Assembly: GCF_900091585.1 (NCBI RefSeq) | Contig: NZ_FMHT01000003.1 | Span: forward strand, 3,339,501-3,403,500 | Direction: 5' to 3' | Source: Micromonospora nigra | Lineage (GTDB): Bacteria; Actinomycetota; Actinomycetes; Mycobacteriales; Micromonosporaceae | Length of the DNA: 64,000 nucleotides | Shown: positions 49,824-58,105 of the stretch, in pieces | How the letters are laid out: each line of letters starts with the position of its first letter | How positions within the stretch are numbered: the stretch's first letter is position 1 | Position numbers and translations under genes: made by a program | The notes under the pieces: model-generated | Told to the model about the DNA's origin: nothing | Database searches by the model: none | What the model saw: only the letters and a program-made list of their open reading frames with translations

Positions 49824-50506
49824 TGGACGCCCTCGACCGGCTCGCTGAACCGGGCCTCGACCTGCTGGGCCGGGTCGACGCGCTGCTCGCCGCCGGTGCT
49901 CCCGAGGGGCACCGGGTGTGGCCGTTGCTGCGCCGCATGCAGGTGCTTCCCGGCGAGGCGGTGCGTGCCTTCCTCGACCTGCGGGCCGCGCCGCTGACGG
50001 CCGCCGGTCACGCGGTCCGACGGCAGGTCCGGGGGTACGACGACGCCGGTGCCGCGCTGACCGATCAGCTGCTCTGGTCGGGGCCGGCCGCTGAGGCGTA
50101 CGGGCGGGCGAGGGCGTCCCTGCTGCACCACTTCGACGAGGGTCCGGAGAGCCTCGTCGGGCGGCTGGAATCCACCGCGGGTTACGCCGACGCGCTGGCC
50201 GACTGGGTGGAGGGCAGCCGGCTCGCCCTGGCCCGGGCGCTCGCCGACGTGCTGGGCTCCGCCGACGCGGTGGCAGTGGTCGCGGCGACCTCGGCACGCG
50301 GGCCCGGGGATCCGGCGGCCCCGTCGACCACGGGTGCGCCCCAGGCCGCCGAGATCGCGGCACGGGTGCTGGCGGTGCTGTGCGTCGCGTACGACGGTGC
50401 GGAGACCCTGCTCCGCCAGTGGGCGCCGAGCCTCAGGGAGTCCCGTTGGCGCGCTCCCGCCCCGGTGCAGCCCCTGCGCGAGACATCCACCCGAGTCGGC
50501 TGGTGA
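49823..50506 (+). CDS. WXG-containing helical protein, likely type VII substrate
   Basis: A 227-residue helical protein with a WXG100-like core: QVRGYDDAGAALTDQLLWSGPAAEAYGRARASLLHHF contains W-S-G followed by AAEAY, the usual hairpin turn. Extra helices lie before (VWPLLRRMQVLPGEAVRAFLDL) and after (ADWVEGSRLALARALADVLG), and an Arg-rich C-terminus ends it. No signal peptide. ATG 49823 shares a base with the preceding stop; GTG 49820 possible. Third gene of the YbaB/EspC/WXG trio. Specific function unknown. Confidence 0.78.
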   Translation: MDALDRLAEPGLDLLGRVDALLAAGAPEGHRVWPLLRRMQVLPGEAVRAFLDLRAAPLTAAGHAVRRQVRGYDDAGAALTDQLLWSGPAAEAYGRARASLLHHFDEGPESLVGRLESTAGYADALADWVEGSRLALARALADVLGSADAVAVVAATSARGPGDPAAPSTTGAPQAAEIAARVLAVLCVAYDGAETLLRQWAPSLRESRWRAPAPVQPLRETSTRVGW

Positions 50507-50643
50507 GCATCCGGTCGGGTAGCGCCGTCCCCGCCCAGACCGGCCGCACATCGGTTGATTCGACAACGGTGGATGGCGACGCCGGTGTTCGTCCCGCGAC
50601 GAGCGGGTGCGCCGGAGCGCCCGTGGCGACGTAGGGTGAGGGA

Positions 50644-51483
50644 ATGGGCATGCTCTGCGCCGTCAGCTTCCACCGGTACGGGCGCCTCTACTATCTCGAT
50701 CCCGGCGAACTGCGCCCGCAGGTGGGCGACCGGGTGCTGGTGCCGACCGACGACGGGCCGGAGGTGGCCGAGTGCGTCTGGGCCGCCCAGTGGGTCACCG
50801 AGGACACGGACGGCTTCCCCCGCCTCGCCGGGCTCGCGCAGGAGGACGATCTGCGCCGCGACGAGACGCTGCGGCGCCGCAAGGCGGAGGCCAAGGTCGC
50901 CGCGAAACGGCTGATCCGGGAGCACGGCCTGCCGATGAAGGTGGTCGCCGTCGACCACGCCCTCGGCGGGCCCGACGGTGGCGGCGAGCGGAGCACGATC
51001 TACTTCACCGCGCCGCACCGGGTGGACTTCCGGTCTCTCGTCCGGGACCTCGGAGCGACCCTGCACTGCCGGGTCGAGCTGCGCCAGCTGTCCGCCCGCG
51101 ACTCCGCCCGGGTGCAGGGTGGCATCGGCTCCTGCGGACGTGACCTGTGCTGCGCCACCTTCCTCAACGACTTCGAGCCGGTGACCATCCGGATGGCGAA
51201 GGACCAGGATCTGCCCCTCAACCCGCTGCGCATCTCCGGCGCGTGCGGGCGGTTGATGTGCTGCCTGAAGTACGAACATCCGCTGTACCAGAAGTTCCAG
51301 GAGTCCGCCCCGGCGATCGGTTCCCGGGTGTCGACACCGGAGGGGGACGGCCGGGTCGTCGGCCACAGCGTCCCCCGGGACGCCGTGACGGTCCGGCTGG
51401 ACGCCGACGGCTCCCGCTGTTCCTGCTCGCGTGCCTCCGTCTGCGGCCCCCGCCAGGCCCACGACCAGCACTACACCACCTGA
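50644..51483 (+). CDS. ricT: PSP1/RicT (YaaT) family iron-sulfur protein
   Basis: A 279-residue PSP1-domain protein. Signature blocks: FTAPHRVDFRSLVRDLGATLHCRVELRQLSARDSARVQGGIGSCGRDLCCATFL, ISGACGRLMCCLKYEHPLY and a C-terminal CSCSRASVCG. The clustered Cys match those that bind a [4Fe-4S] cluster in the Bacillus RicA/RicF/RicT complex, which assists mRNA maturation through RNase Y. The gene lies downstream of holB as yaaT does in Bacillus. RicA and RicF are not seen here, so the actinobacterial role is uncertain. Confidence 0.92.
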   Translation: MGMLCAVSFHRYGRLYYLDPGELRPQVGDRVLVPTDDGPEVAECVWAAQWVTEDTDGFPRLAGLAQEDDLRRDETLRRRKAEAKVAAKRLIREHGLPMKVVAVDHALGGPDGGGERSTIYFTAPHRVDFRSLVRDLGATLHCRVELRQLSARDSARVQGGIGSCGRDLCCATFLNDFEPVTIRMAKDQDLPLNPLRISGACGRLMCCLKYEHPLYQKFQESAPAIGSRVSTPEGDGRVVGHSVPRDAVTVRLDADGSRCSCSRASVCGPRQAHDQHYTT

Positions 51484-51502
51484 TCGGCCGCCACCGCCCG
51501 GG

Positions 51503-53287
51503 TCAGGTGAGGGTGATCGGCGGTTCCGCCAGCCGAGGGGTCAGCGGGGTGCGGGGGGCCAGCCAGGAGGATTCCGGCGAGTCGTCGGGGTTCAGCTCCC
51601 AGTCGCGGGCCACCCGGTCGACGGCGACCGGGTAGAGGGTGAGCGTGCCGTCCGGGTCGATGCGCATCCGCAGGAACGCCTTCGCGTCCTCGATTCCCTG
51701 GCCGGCGAACAGTTCGTTGACGTTCACCCCGAAGATGCTCGCCACCAGCAGGTACGCCGCCACGAGCTGGCTGGCCACCAGGCCGCTGACCGGCCCGTAG
51801 AACGCCGCCGCGGCGACCGCCGGCAGCGGCCACGACCAGTCGTGGAACGGCAGTTCCAGCCAGGCCCAGCTGCCTGCGGCGGCCAGCCCGACGTGCGCCA
51901 CGCCGTGCCCCAACCCGAGAATCCAGTGCCGGGCCCGCCGCTTGCCACCGGAACTCGGCGGCTTGGCGAACAACGCCGCCGCCAGCACGGTCACCAGCAC
52001 CATGGCCACCAGCGGCACGCTGAACAGCCGTTGGTCGGTGGCGTTCTCGCGGTACTCGGCCACCCCCACCATCGCCAGCATCAGCAGCGTGTGCAGGATG
52101 CCGAGCAGCGAGGCGAAGCCGGGGTTGCGCCGGGGCAGTCGGGCGAAGATCCCCCAGCCGTACCGCCGGGAACGCGCCGCGTCCGGGTAGCGGCCCGCCA
52201 GTTCGTACGGCAGGGACGGGCTGGACCGCCGCGCGAGGGTGTCGTGCGGGGGGACCGCGATGCGCTGCGGGAGCTTGTGCGTCGGATACAGGTACGCGCC
52301 ACCGCCGCCGCAGGTGACCAGTTGCCGCTCCGGGCCCGCGTAGCGGGCATAGTGGTGCAGGTCCCCGGAGATCAGGAGCCGTACCTGCGCCCCGCTGGGC
52401 GCGACGATCGTGCGGATGAAGTAGTCGATCGAGTCGTACGCCGTGGGATGGTCGACGGCCTTGACCCAGGCGGGTGCCGGCACCGCAAGGATCACCCGGC
52501 TCTGCGGTCCCAGCCTCGTCGCCACCTCGTCGAAGTAGGCGAGCTGCGGGTCGTCGAGGTACGACCCGGACTGGTCGTCGATGCCGAGCAGCCACCAGTC
52601 GGCGGGGAGTTCCACCGCGAAGTACGACCGGGACTGGCCGGTGCCCCAGCCGGCGAAGTGCCGGTCCCGGGACCGGACGAACAGCCGCAGGAAGGCGGTC
52701 AGTCCGTCGTACCAGTCGTGGTTGCCGGGTAACGCGAAGATCGTCGGCTGCTCGGGTGGGGTCACCGGCAGCGCGGCCTGGTAGGGACCCTTGCACCGGT
52801 CCTCGTACGCCTCGTAGGCCGCTGACGGGTACACCTGGTCGCCGCCCATCACCAGCGTCTGCGCCCGGGGTAGCCGGTGCCCGTCCACGTCCAGCTCGCG
52901 CTGGGCGAGCAGGTACGCCACCGAGTACGTGGCGTCGAAGCCGTCGCCCAGGTCGGCCACGTAGTCGAGCCAGAGCCCACCGTCGGGTCCGACCTGCCGG
53001 CCGATGCGCGCCGGCAGCGCGCTCTGCATCTCCCGTTTGTCCAGGTACGCCCCGAAGAGTATGGCCAGCAGCGTACGGATGCCGGTGCTGACCAGCAGGA
53101 ACGGCGCGAGCCACGGCACCGGCCCGCGCGGCGTGAAGCCCAGCTCACGCGGATCGGTGCTGCGCGGCCGGCGGGCGGGACGACCACCCGAGGCCTCCAC
53201 GGCGTGCGGCCCGGCCGGCGGTGGCTCACCCGGCTGGCCGGTCGGCGGGGTGGTGTGCGGGTCGACGGGGGAGCGATCGTCGGTCAC
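51503..53287 (-). CDS. Metallophosphoesterase with membrane domain
   Basis: A 594-residue calcineurin-like phosphoesterase. Motifs: ADLGDGFDATYSV (degenerate first Asp motif), VMGGDQVYPS (GDxxY), LPGNHDWYDG (GNHD) and LISGDLHHYARY (GDxHH), about residues 105-310. An N-terminal hydrophobic helix (WLAPFLLVSTGIRTLLAILFGAYL) and C-terminal helices (LGILHTLLMLAMVGV, LVAMVLVTVLAAALF, SWPLPAVAAAAFYGPVSGLVASQLVAAYLLVASIFG) place it in the membrane. GTG 53287. Substrate unknown; similar actinobacterial proteins are annotated only as metallophosphoesterases. Confidence 0.88.
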   Translation of the reverse strand: MTDDRSPVDPHTTPPTGQPGEPPPAGPHAVEASGGRPARRPRSTDPRELGFTPRGPVPWLAPFLLVSTGIRTLLAILFGAYLDKREMQSALPARIGRQVGPDGGLWLDYVADLGDGFDATYSVAYLLAQRELDVDGHRLPRAQTLVMGGDQVYPSAAYEAYEDRCKGPYQAALPVTPPEQPTIFALPGNHDWYDGLTAFLRLFVRSRDRHFAGWGTGQSRSYFAVELPADWWLLGIDDQSGSYLDDPQLAYFDEVATRLGPQSRVILAVPAPAWVKAVDHPTAYDSIDYFIRTIVAPSGAQVRLLISGDLHHYARYAGPERQLVTCGGGGAYLYPTHKLPQRIAVPPHDTLARRSSPSLPYELAGRYPDAARSRRYGWGIFARLPRRNPGFASLLGILHTLLMLAMVGVAEYRENATDQRLFSVPLVAMVLVTVLAAALFAKPPSSGGKRRARHWILGLGHGVAHVGLAAAGSWAWLELPFHDWSWPLPAVAAAAFYGPVSGLVASQLVAAYLLVASIFGVNVNELFAGQGIEDAKAFLRMRIDPDGTLTLYPVAVDRVARDWELNPDDSPESSWLAPRTPLTPRLAEPPITLT

Positions 53288-53410
53288 CCGCCGCAGCGTA
53301 GCCCGGATCCGAGTGGGCTGCCGTCCGGGAAGGAGTCGGATGTCCGGTTGCAGAAACAGGGATCCCCGCTCGGTCTTCGGCGGGGTCGTGCCGTAGACTC
53401 GACGATCGTT

Positions 53411-53484
53411 GCCGCCTTAGCTCAGTCGGCTAGAGCGACGCACTCGTAATGCGTAGGTCGACGGTTCGATTCCGTCAGGCGGCT
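53411..53484 (+). tRNA. tRNA-Thr (anticodon CGT)
   Basis: A full 74-nt cloverleaf: acceptor GCCGCCT/AGGCGGC (53411-53417 with 53477-53483), discriminator T, D-arm GCTC...GAGC, anticodon stem ACGCA/TGCGT with loop CTCGTAA (anticodon CGT at 53445-53447), T-arm with GGTTCGATTCC. CCA is not encoded. Reads ACG threonine codons, abundant in this genome. Confidence 0.97.
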
Positions 53485-53551
53485 CGGTGCCGAAGCCCAG
53501 GTCATCGACCTGGGCTTCGCCGCTTTCCGAGGCTGACGGATCTGGTCGGCG

Positions 53552-54313
53552 TCACGCTCGCTTCTTGAACGTCGAGACCGCCCACACGTATCCGACCAGG
53601 GTGAACCCAACACACCAGGCGACGGCCACGATCGCGTCGCTGCTCGACGGGTTGCCCGTCAGCAGCCCGCGCAGCGTCTCGATGATCGGGGTGAAGGGCT
53701 GGTGCTCCGCGAACTGTCGCACCCCGAACCCCATCGTGTCCGCGGGCACGAACGCACTGCTCAGGAACGGCAGCATGATCAGCGGAACGGTGGCCAGACC
53801 CGCTGATTCCACGGTCTTCGCCGCCAGGCCCATGGCGACCGTGAGCCAACCGGCCGCGAAGCTGAGCAGCACGATGACACCGACCGCGCCCAGCCAGTCA
53901 AGGGCGCTCGCGGCCGGGTCGAACCCCATCGCGAAGGCGACGCCGATGATGGCCGCGCAGGCCACCAGGCAGCGCAGCGTGGTCACGACGACGTGCCCGG
54001 TCAGCACGGAACCGCGGGAGACGTCCATGACCTTGAACCGGTTGATGATGCCCTTGGTCATGTCGGAGTTCACCGCCGTCGCGGTGGCCCCGAGGCCGTA
54101 GCCGATGGCCATCACCAGCAGCCCGGGCGTCGCATAGTCGATGTAGTCGGACCCGACGCTGAACGCGCCCCCGAACACCTTCACGAACATCAACATGATC
54201 ACGATGGGGAACAGGATCGCGTTGAACACCGTGAGCGGATTCCGGAACGTGTGCTTGAAGTTGCGCCGCAGCATGATCGCCGAGTCGCCGAACGCCGTCG
54301 AGAGAGCGCTCAT
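53552..54313 (-). CDS. ABC-2 type multidrug exporter permease (DrrB-like)
   Basis: A 253-residue six-helix ABC-2 permease: NPLTVFNAILFPIVIMLMFVKVFGGAF, YATPGLLVMAIGYGLGATATAVNSDMTKGIINRFKVMDVSRGSVLTGHVV (cytoplasmic loop typical of DrrB/daunorubicin-type exporters), VGVIVLLSFAAGWLTVAMGL and LPFLSSAFVPADTMG. ATG 54313 overlaps the ATPase stop (ATGA). Together they likely export a drug or lipid; substrate unknown. Confidence 0.93.
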   Translation of the reverse strand: MSALSTAFGDSAIMLRRNFKHTFRNPLTVFNAILFPIVIMLMFVKVFGGAFSVGSDYIDYATPGLLVMAIGYGLGATATAVNSDMTKGIINRFKVMDVSRGSVLTGHVVVTTLRCLVACAAIIGVAFAMGFDPAASALDWLGAVGVIVLLSFAAGWLTVAMGLAAKTVESAGLATVPLIMLPFLSSAFVPADTMGFGVRQFAEHQPFTPIIETLRGLLTGNPSSSDAIVAVAWCVGFTLVGYVWAVSTFKKRA

Positions 54314-55263
54314 CGCGCGATCGCCTCCTTGCTCGTGGGCTTGGTGCTCGTCTGGTCGGTCAGGGCCAGGAAGACGTCGTCGAGGTCCGGCGTGCGTACG
54401 GAGAACTCCTGGGCGTTGATCGACTGCTGGTCGAGCCGGTTCAGCAGGGCCACCAGCGACCTCGATTCGCCGTCGTGGGGCACCCGCAGGGTCAGCTCCT
54501 CGTCGTCGCGGGTGGACTCGGGCAGGAGCCGCGCCGCCGTCTCGAGTTCGTGGATTTCGGCGAACCGGAACTGCACATGACTGCCGCCGACCTGGCGCTT
54601 GAGCTCCTCGGGGGTGCCCTCGGCGACCAGGCGGCCCTGGTGGAGCACCGCGATCTGGTCGGCGAGCTGGTCGGCCTCCTCGAGGTACTGGGTGGTCAGG
54701 AAGATGGTGCCGCCCTCGGCCACCAGCTCCCGGACGATCGCCCACATGGTGCGCCTACTTCGGGGGTCGAGACCCGTCGTCGGCTCGTCCAGGAAGATGA
54801 TCTGCGGGTTGCCGACCAGCGTCATCGCCAGGTCCAGCTTCCGGCGCATACCGCCGGAGTAGGTCGACACCATCCTGTCCGCCGACTCCACCAGGTCGAA
54901 CCGCTCCAGCAGTCGCGTGACGATCGGGTCGCTCGAGCGTATGTGCTTGAGGTCCGCCATCAGTTGGAGGTTCTCGCGGCCCGACAACAGATCGTCCACT
55001 GCGGCGAACTGACCGGTCACACCGATGGCGGCGCGCACCTGCCTGGTCGCGGTCGCCACGTCGTGCCCGGCGACGCGGATTGTTCCGGCGTCAGCCTTCA
55101 GCAACGTCGTGAGGACGTTCACCATCGTCGTCTTGCCCGCCCCGTTCGGGCCGAGCAGGGAGTAGATCGATCCCGGAGCGACGGTGAGGTCGATGCCGTC
55201 GAGCACGACCTTGTCGCCATATGCTTTTCGCAGTCCGGAAACCGCAATCGCCGAACGTGTCAT
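54310..55263 (-). CDS. ABC exporter ATP-binding protein (DrrA-like)
   Basis: A 317-residue ABC ATPase of the daunorubicin-resistance type. Walker A GPNGAGKTT, Q-loop GVTGQFAAVDDLLSG, signature YSGGMRRKLDLA, Walker B IIFLDEPTTGLDPRSR, H-loop position TTQYLEEADQL (Gln replaces the switch His, as in DrrA-type proteins). The C-terminal ~90 residues form the DrrA-type accessory domain. Upstream of its permease partner in one operon. Confidence 0.95.
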   Translation of the reverse strand: MTRSAIAVSGLRKAYGDKVVLDGIDLTVAPGSIYSLLGPNGAGKTTMVNVLTTLLKADAGTIRVAGHDVATATRQVRAAIGVTGQFAAVDDLLSGRENLQLMADLKHIRSSDPIVTRLLERFDLVESADRMVSTYSGGMRRKLDLAMTLVGNPQIIFLDEPTTGLDPRSRRTMWAIVRELVAEGGTIFLTTQYLEEADQLADQIAVLHQGRLVAEGTPEELKRQVGGSHVQFRFAEIHELETAARLLPESTRDDEELTLRVPHDGESRSLVALLNRLDQQSINAQEFSVRTPDLDDVFLALTDQTSTKPTSKEAIAR

Positions 55264-55756
55264 CTCTCCATCACTCTCATCGGAGCTGCCCTTTCAGATG
55301 TCGTCGCGCGCCGGATCGCTGTCCTTCGCGGAGCGTCGGACGAAACCACTGATCGCGTGTGTTGGCCGAAGCCGTGGGCGGTGGTGCGGAGGGCACTGTG
55401 CACTGGCTGTCGTGCACTCTCGTGGGATTGTTGTTGCGGACCCACCATCGAGTGCCGGTCGGTGACACCGCGCTTCGCGTCAGCCGCCGAACGGCGTCGA
55501 TGTGTGCAGAAGCGATCAACGAGGCGCTCGTACGACCGCTCAGGAAACTGGCCTCGCCCCGGTGGCACGGTGAACCTGACGGGACGGTGAAGGGGTGCGT
55601 TGGTCGTGACCGCGTGACGTTCCGAGGCGTGGGCCGGAAGCAGCGGGCACGGGCCGCCCTTCCGGCCGTGTGGCGGCGGCGTTTCCCGGGCTGGGCACCG
55701 ACAGCCAACGGTTTCGTGGTCGGCCACCGGGAGGACGTGGCGGTCCTCCCGGTGGA
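55264..55756. other. Long intergenic region, AT-richer, no gene recognised
   Basis: 493 bp between the DUF4097 and ABC genes. It is less GC-rich than the surroundings (for example GTGGGATTGTTGTTGCG). Open frames exist on both strands but show no family resemblance, no ribosome-binding site and atypical codon use. The left end should hold the exporter promoter; the right end carries the DUF4097 terminator. Confidence 0.5.
55724..55755 (-). terminator. Terminator of the DUF4097 gene
   Basis: A perfect 13-bp stem (55724-55736 with 55743-55755) and six-base loop GTGGCG directly abuts the DUF4097 stop codon on the minus strand. Confidence 0.8.
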
Positions 55757-56599
55757 TCAGGAGCGTCGAACGGTGATGTCGCCGAAGGAGGTGCGGCCGC
55801 GTACGGCGACCTTGCTGTCGGTCTGGGGTTCGGTGATGTGTTCGAGTTGGTTGTCGACTCGGCCGAAGTTCGTCTGGACCTCGAGCTTGGCGGCGACCCC
55901 GTCGGCTATGCCGATGTCGAGGTTGCCGGCGGAGGTGGCGAGGGTGGTCGAGCCGCGGGCCACCTCGTCGACGCGGATGCTGCCGTTGGTGGTCTTCGCG
56001 TCGACGTCGGCGGCGGCGTGGTGAATGTGGATGTTGCCGTTGGAGGTGCGGATCCGCAGGTCGCCCGTGGCGGTGTCGATGGTGGTGTTGCCGTTGGAGT
56101 TCTTGATCACCGCGGTGCCGTCGATCCTGGTGATGTGGATGGTGCCGGTGCCGGTGCGGATGTCGGCGTCGCCGGTGACGCTGTCGGCGGTGACGTGGCC
56201 GGCGGCGGTCGCCAGCCGCAGTGGGCCGGCTTGTTCGAGCCCGATGTTGCCGGCCGAGGTCTCGAGTTGGCACTGCCCGAGCTGGCCGGTGCCGCGGATG
56301 TCGCCGGCCTGTAGTTCGGCGGACAGGTGGGAGCCGCTCGGCAGTTCGATGGACACGATGACGTGCTTGGACCTGCGGGAGAAGTCGAAGGCGCCCGCCT
56401 TCGGACCGGTGATGCGCAGGGTGCCGTCGGTGTAGTCGACCTTGACCTGTCGAGCTGCCTTCACGTCGGAATCGTCGGTGTCGTTGCCGGGGCGGACGTC
56501 GACGACGGTGTCGGCGCGGTCGGTTGCGGTGACCTGCAGGTGGCCGGCGCCGAGGTCGACCGTGACGGCGATCGGTGCGGGGGTCTGGAAGGTGGGCAT
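55757..56599 (-). CDS. DUF4097-family beta-helix protein
   Basis: A 280-residue protein of DUF4097 (adhesin-like beta-solenoid): repeated GDIRGTGQLGQCQLETSAGNIGL, GHVTADSVTGDADIRTGTGTIHI, GNTTIDTATGDLRIRTSNGNIHI and GRTSFGDITVRRS rungs. No signal peptide, so likely cytoplasmic. ATG 56599 follows GGAGGAAA. It is downstream of a ribbon-helix-helix gene on the same strand (60 bp), and this pairing suggests a regulated two-gene unit. Biochemical function unknown. Confidence 0.88.
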   Translation of the reverse strand: MPTFQTPAPIAVTVDLGAGHLQVTATDRADTVVDVRPGNDTDDSDVKAARQVKVDYTDGTLRITGPKAGAFDFSRRSKHVIVSIELPSGSHLSAELQAGDIRGTGQLGQCQLETSAGNIGLEQAGPLRLATAAGHVTADSVTGDADIRTGTGTIHITRIDGTAVIKNSNGNTTIDTATGDLRIRTSNGNIHIHHAAADVDAKTTNGSIRVDEVARGSTTLATSAGNLDIGIADGVAAKLEVQTNFGRVDNQLEHITEPQTDSKVAVRGRTSFGDITVRRS

Positions 56600-56659
56600 G
56601 TTTCCTCCGGTCGTGACGTGGTGAACGGCTCCGCTGTGGTGGTGCGGGCGGGTGCGTGG

Positions 56660-57172
56660 TCAGCGGACCCAGCCGGTGAATCCCTGCCTGGTGCGCATGC
56701 CGCTGCCGGGGGGTTCGGGACGGTCGGAGCCCTGTAGAGCGGCGGCTGCGGCTCGGACCAGCCAGGCGTTGACCGAGCGTCCCTGTTGGGCGGCGGCCTG
56801 TTCGATCGCGGTCTTGAGTTGTTCGGGCATGCGGACGTTGATCCGGGCGGTGGGACCGTCGTCGATGATCAACTGTTCGGTGTCCGGACTGTCGGTGGTG
56901 TCGTCGGTGGTGCGTTCGGGCGGGTCGGCGGGGGGCGGGGTCACGACAAAGTCGGCCTCGCGTCCACGGAGGCGTAGCTCCACCGATCCGGGGGTCAGAT
57001 CCTGGGTGATCTCGTCGGCGGCTGCCGACAGGACCTCCAGCATCGCCATCCGGATGGTGGACTCGAGCGACCCGGTCAGTCGCTCGACCAGCGCACGCTG
57101 CTCTTCGCCGCCGGCTTCGGCCAGCGTGGCGAACTCGCGTGCCAGGTTGGTTACGTACGGGCTCAACTCCAC
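56660..57172 (-). CDS. Ribbon-helix-helix (HicB/CopG-like) regulator
   Basis: A 170-residue protein with a C-terminal ribbon-helix-helix DNA-binding motif (ARINVRMPEQLKTAIEQAAAQQGRSVNAWLVRAAAAAL) and an N-terminal helical/HicB-like part (ELSPYVTNLAREFATLAEAGGEEQRALVERLTGSL). The GTG at 57172 gives the start expected for the family; it lacks a ribosome-binding site and may be leaderless. GTGCCAT half-sites directly overlap the start region, indicating autoregulation. No toxin gene is adjacent; DUF4097 follows. Confidence 0.88.
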   Translation of the reverse strand: MELSPYVTNLAREFATLAEAGGEEQRALVERLTGSLESTIRMAMLEVLSAAADEITQDLTPGSVELRLRGREADFVVTPPPADPPERTTDDTTDSPDTEQLIIDDGPTARINVRMPEQLKTAIEQAAAQQGRSVNAWLVRAAAAALQGSDRPEPPGSGMRTRQGFTGWVR

Positions 57173-57173
57173 G

Positions 57174-57199
57174 GTGCCATCATGGCACAAGAATGGCAC
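57174..57199. promoter_or_regulatory. Autoregulatory operator candidate: three GTGCCAT half-sites
   Basis: A perfect palindrome GTGCCAT-C-ATGGCAC (57174-57188) is followed after four bases by a further ATGGCAC half-site (57193-57199). It abuts the GTG start of the ribbon-helix-helix gene, the usual place for autorepression by such proteins. Confidence 0.6.
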
Positions 57200-57430
57200 A
57201 CAGGCAAGCCAAACTGGCTCAGATCTGCGCCACCCGTGGCAGCACCCGGCGCTCTGCCGACTCCCCGGTAGCCTGCGCTCCTCTCGGCGAGCGAGTCGAC
57301 CCCACGGAGGAAGCGTGGGATGCGACCTGCACCTCGCAGACGTGTCCCCATTCGTCCGGTCTCGACGAAACTCCGACATCGCACAGTTCGGGAACCGGTC
57401 CTGTCACACCCGGCCGTCACACTGACGGTC

Positions 57431-57641
57431 ATGTCCGAGCCACAGCCCGTGCGGCCCACCCCCGTCATGCTGAGCTTCGACGTCGCCACGTCCGCCGACG
57501 TCGACCTGGTCGTGGCCGGCCCGGGCGGCCGGCGCGGAGGTGGTCACCGAGCCGGGCCCGCAACCCTGGGGGTACGCGGGCGTCTTCGCCGATCCGGACG
57601 GTCACCTGTGGATGGTGACGGCCGGAGCGGCTCCCGCGTGA
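57431..57641 (+). pseudogene. VOC/glyoxalase-family remnant
   Basis: The C-terminal half of a VOC-fold protein. From ATG 57431 the frame reads MSEPQPVRPTPVMLSFDVATSADVDLVV; the expected continuation RAAGAEVVTEPGPQPWGYAGVFADPDGHLWMVTA is in another frame, ending at TGA 57641. One extra base in the GGCCGGCCCGGGCGG stretch (about 57513-57530) explains the shift. The first half of the usual ~130-residue domain is also missing. A decayed gene. Confidence 0.75.
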
Positions 57642-58051
57642 CGACACCCGCGTCCGCGTTCGGCACCGGTCAAGCCGTCGACGCCTCGGGGTGCTGGCAC
57701 GATGACGGCACGACCGAGCCGCACGTCGTCCTCCACCGCAAGCTGGTCCGGGACCGGATCCCCGACCTGATCCAATCGCAGGGCGGCGGGGTCGAAGTCC
57801 GGGCGCTCGACGAGGCCGAGGTGCTGCCCGCGCTGGTCGCCAAGCTGCACGAGGAGGCCACCGAGCTGGGCGCGGCGGGCCCCGCTGACCGCCTCGCGGA
57901 GTTGGCCGACGTCCGGGAGGTGCTGTCGGCACTGGTCGCGCACCTGGGCTTCACCGAGGCCCAGGTGGCACGGGCGGCGCGGGACAAGCGCGCGGAACGC
58001 GGCGGTTTCGAGGGCCGGATCTGGCTGGAGGCCACGCGCGACCGGGGTTGA
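57638..58051 (+). CDS. MazG-like/phosphoribosyl-ATP pyrophosphohydrolase-related protein
   Basis: A protein of up to 137 residues with an all-alpha NTP pyrophosphatase core: HRKLVRDRIPDLIQ, KLHEEATELGAAGPADRLAELADVREVLSALVAHLG (EExxE...ExxD metal motif) and RGGFEGRIWLEAT. Likely hydrolyses a (d)NTP or related nucleotide to the monophosphate. The start is unclear: GTG 57638 overlaps the VOC remnant's stop, and the first ~30 residues look non-conserved, so real translation may begin nearer HVVLHRKLV. Confidence 0.78.
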   Translation: MTTPASAFGTGQAVDASGCWHDDGTTEPHVVLHRKLVRDRIPDLIQSQGGGVEVRALDEAEVLPALVAKLHEEATELGAAGPADRLAELADVREVLSALVAHLGFTEAQVARAARDKRAERGGFEGRIWLEATRDRG

Positions 58052-58105
58052 GGAAGCCACACATCTGTCGATCAAGGGTGTACCCCTCAACGGGGATGGG
58101 CCTGA

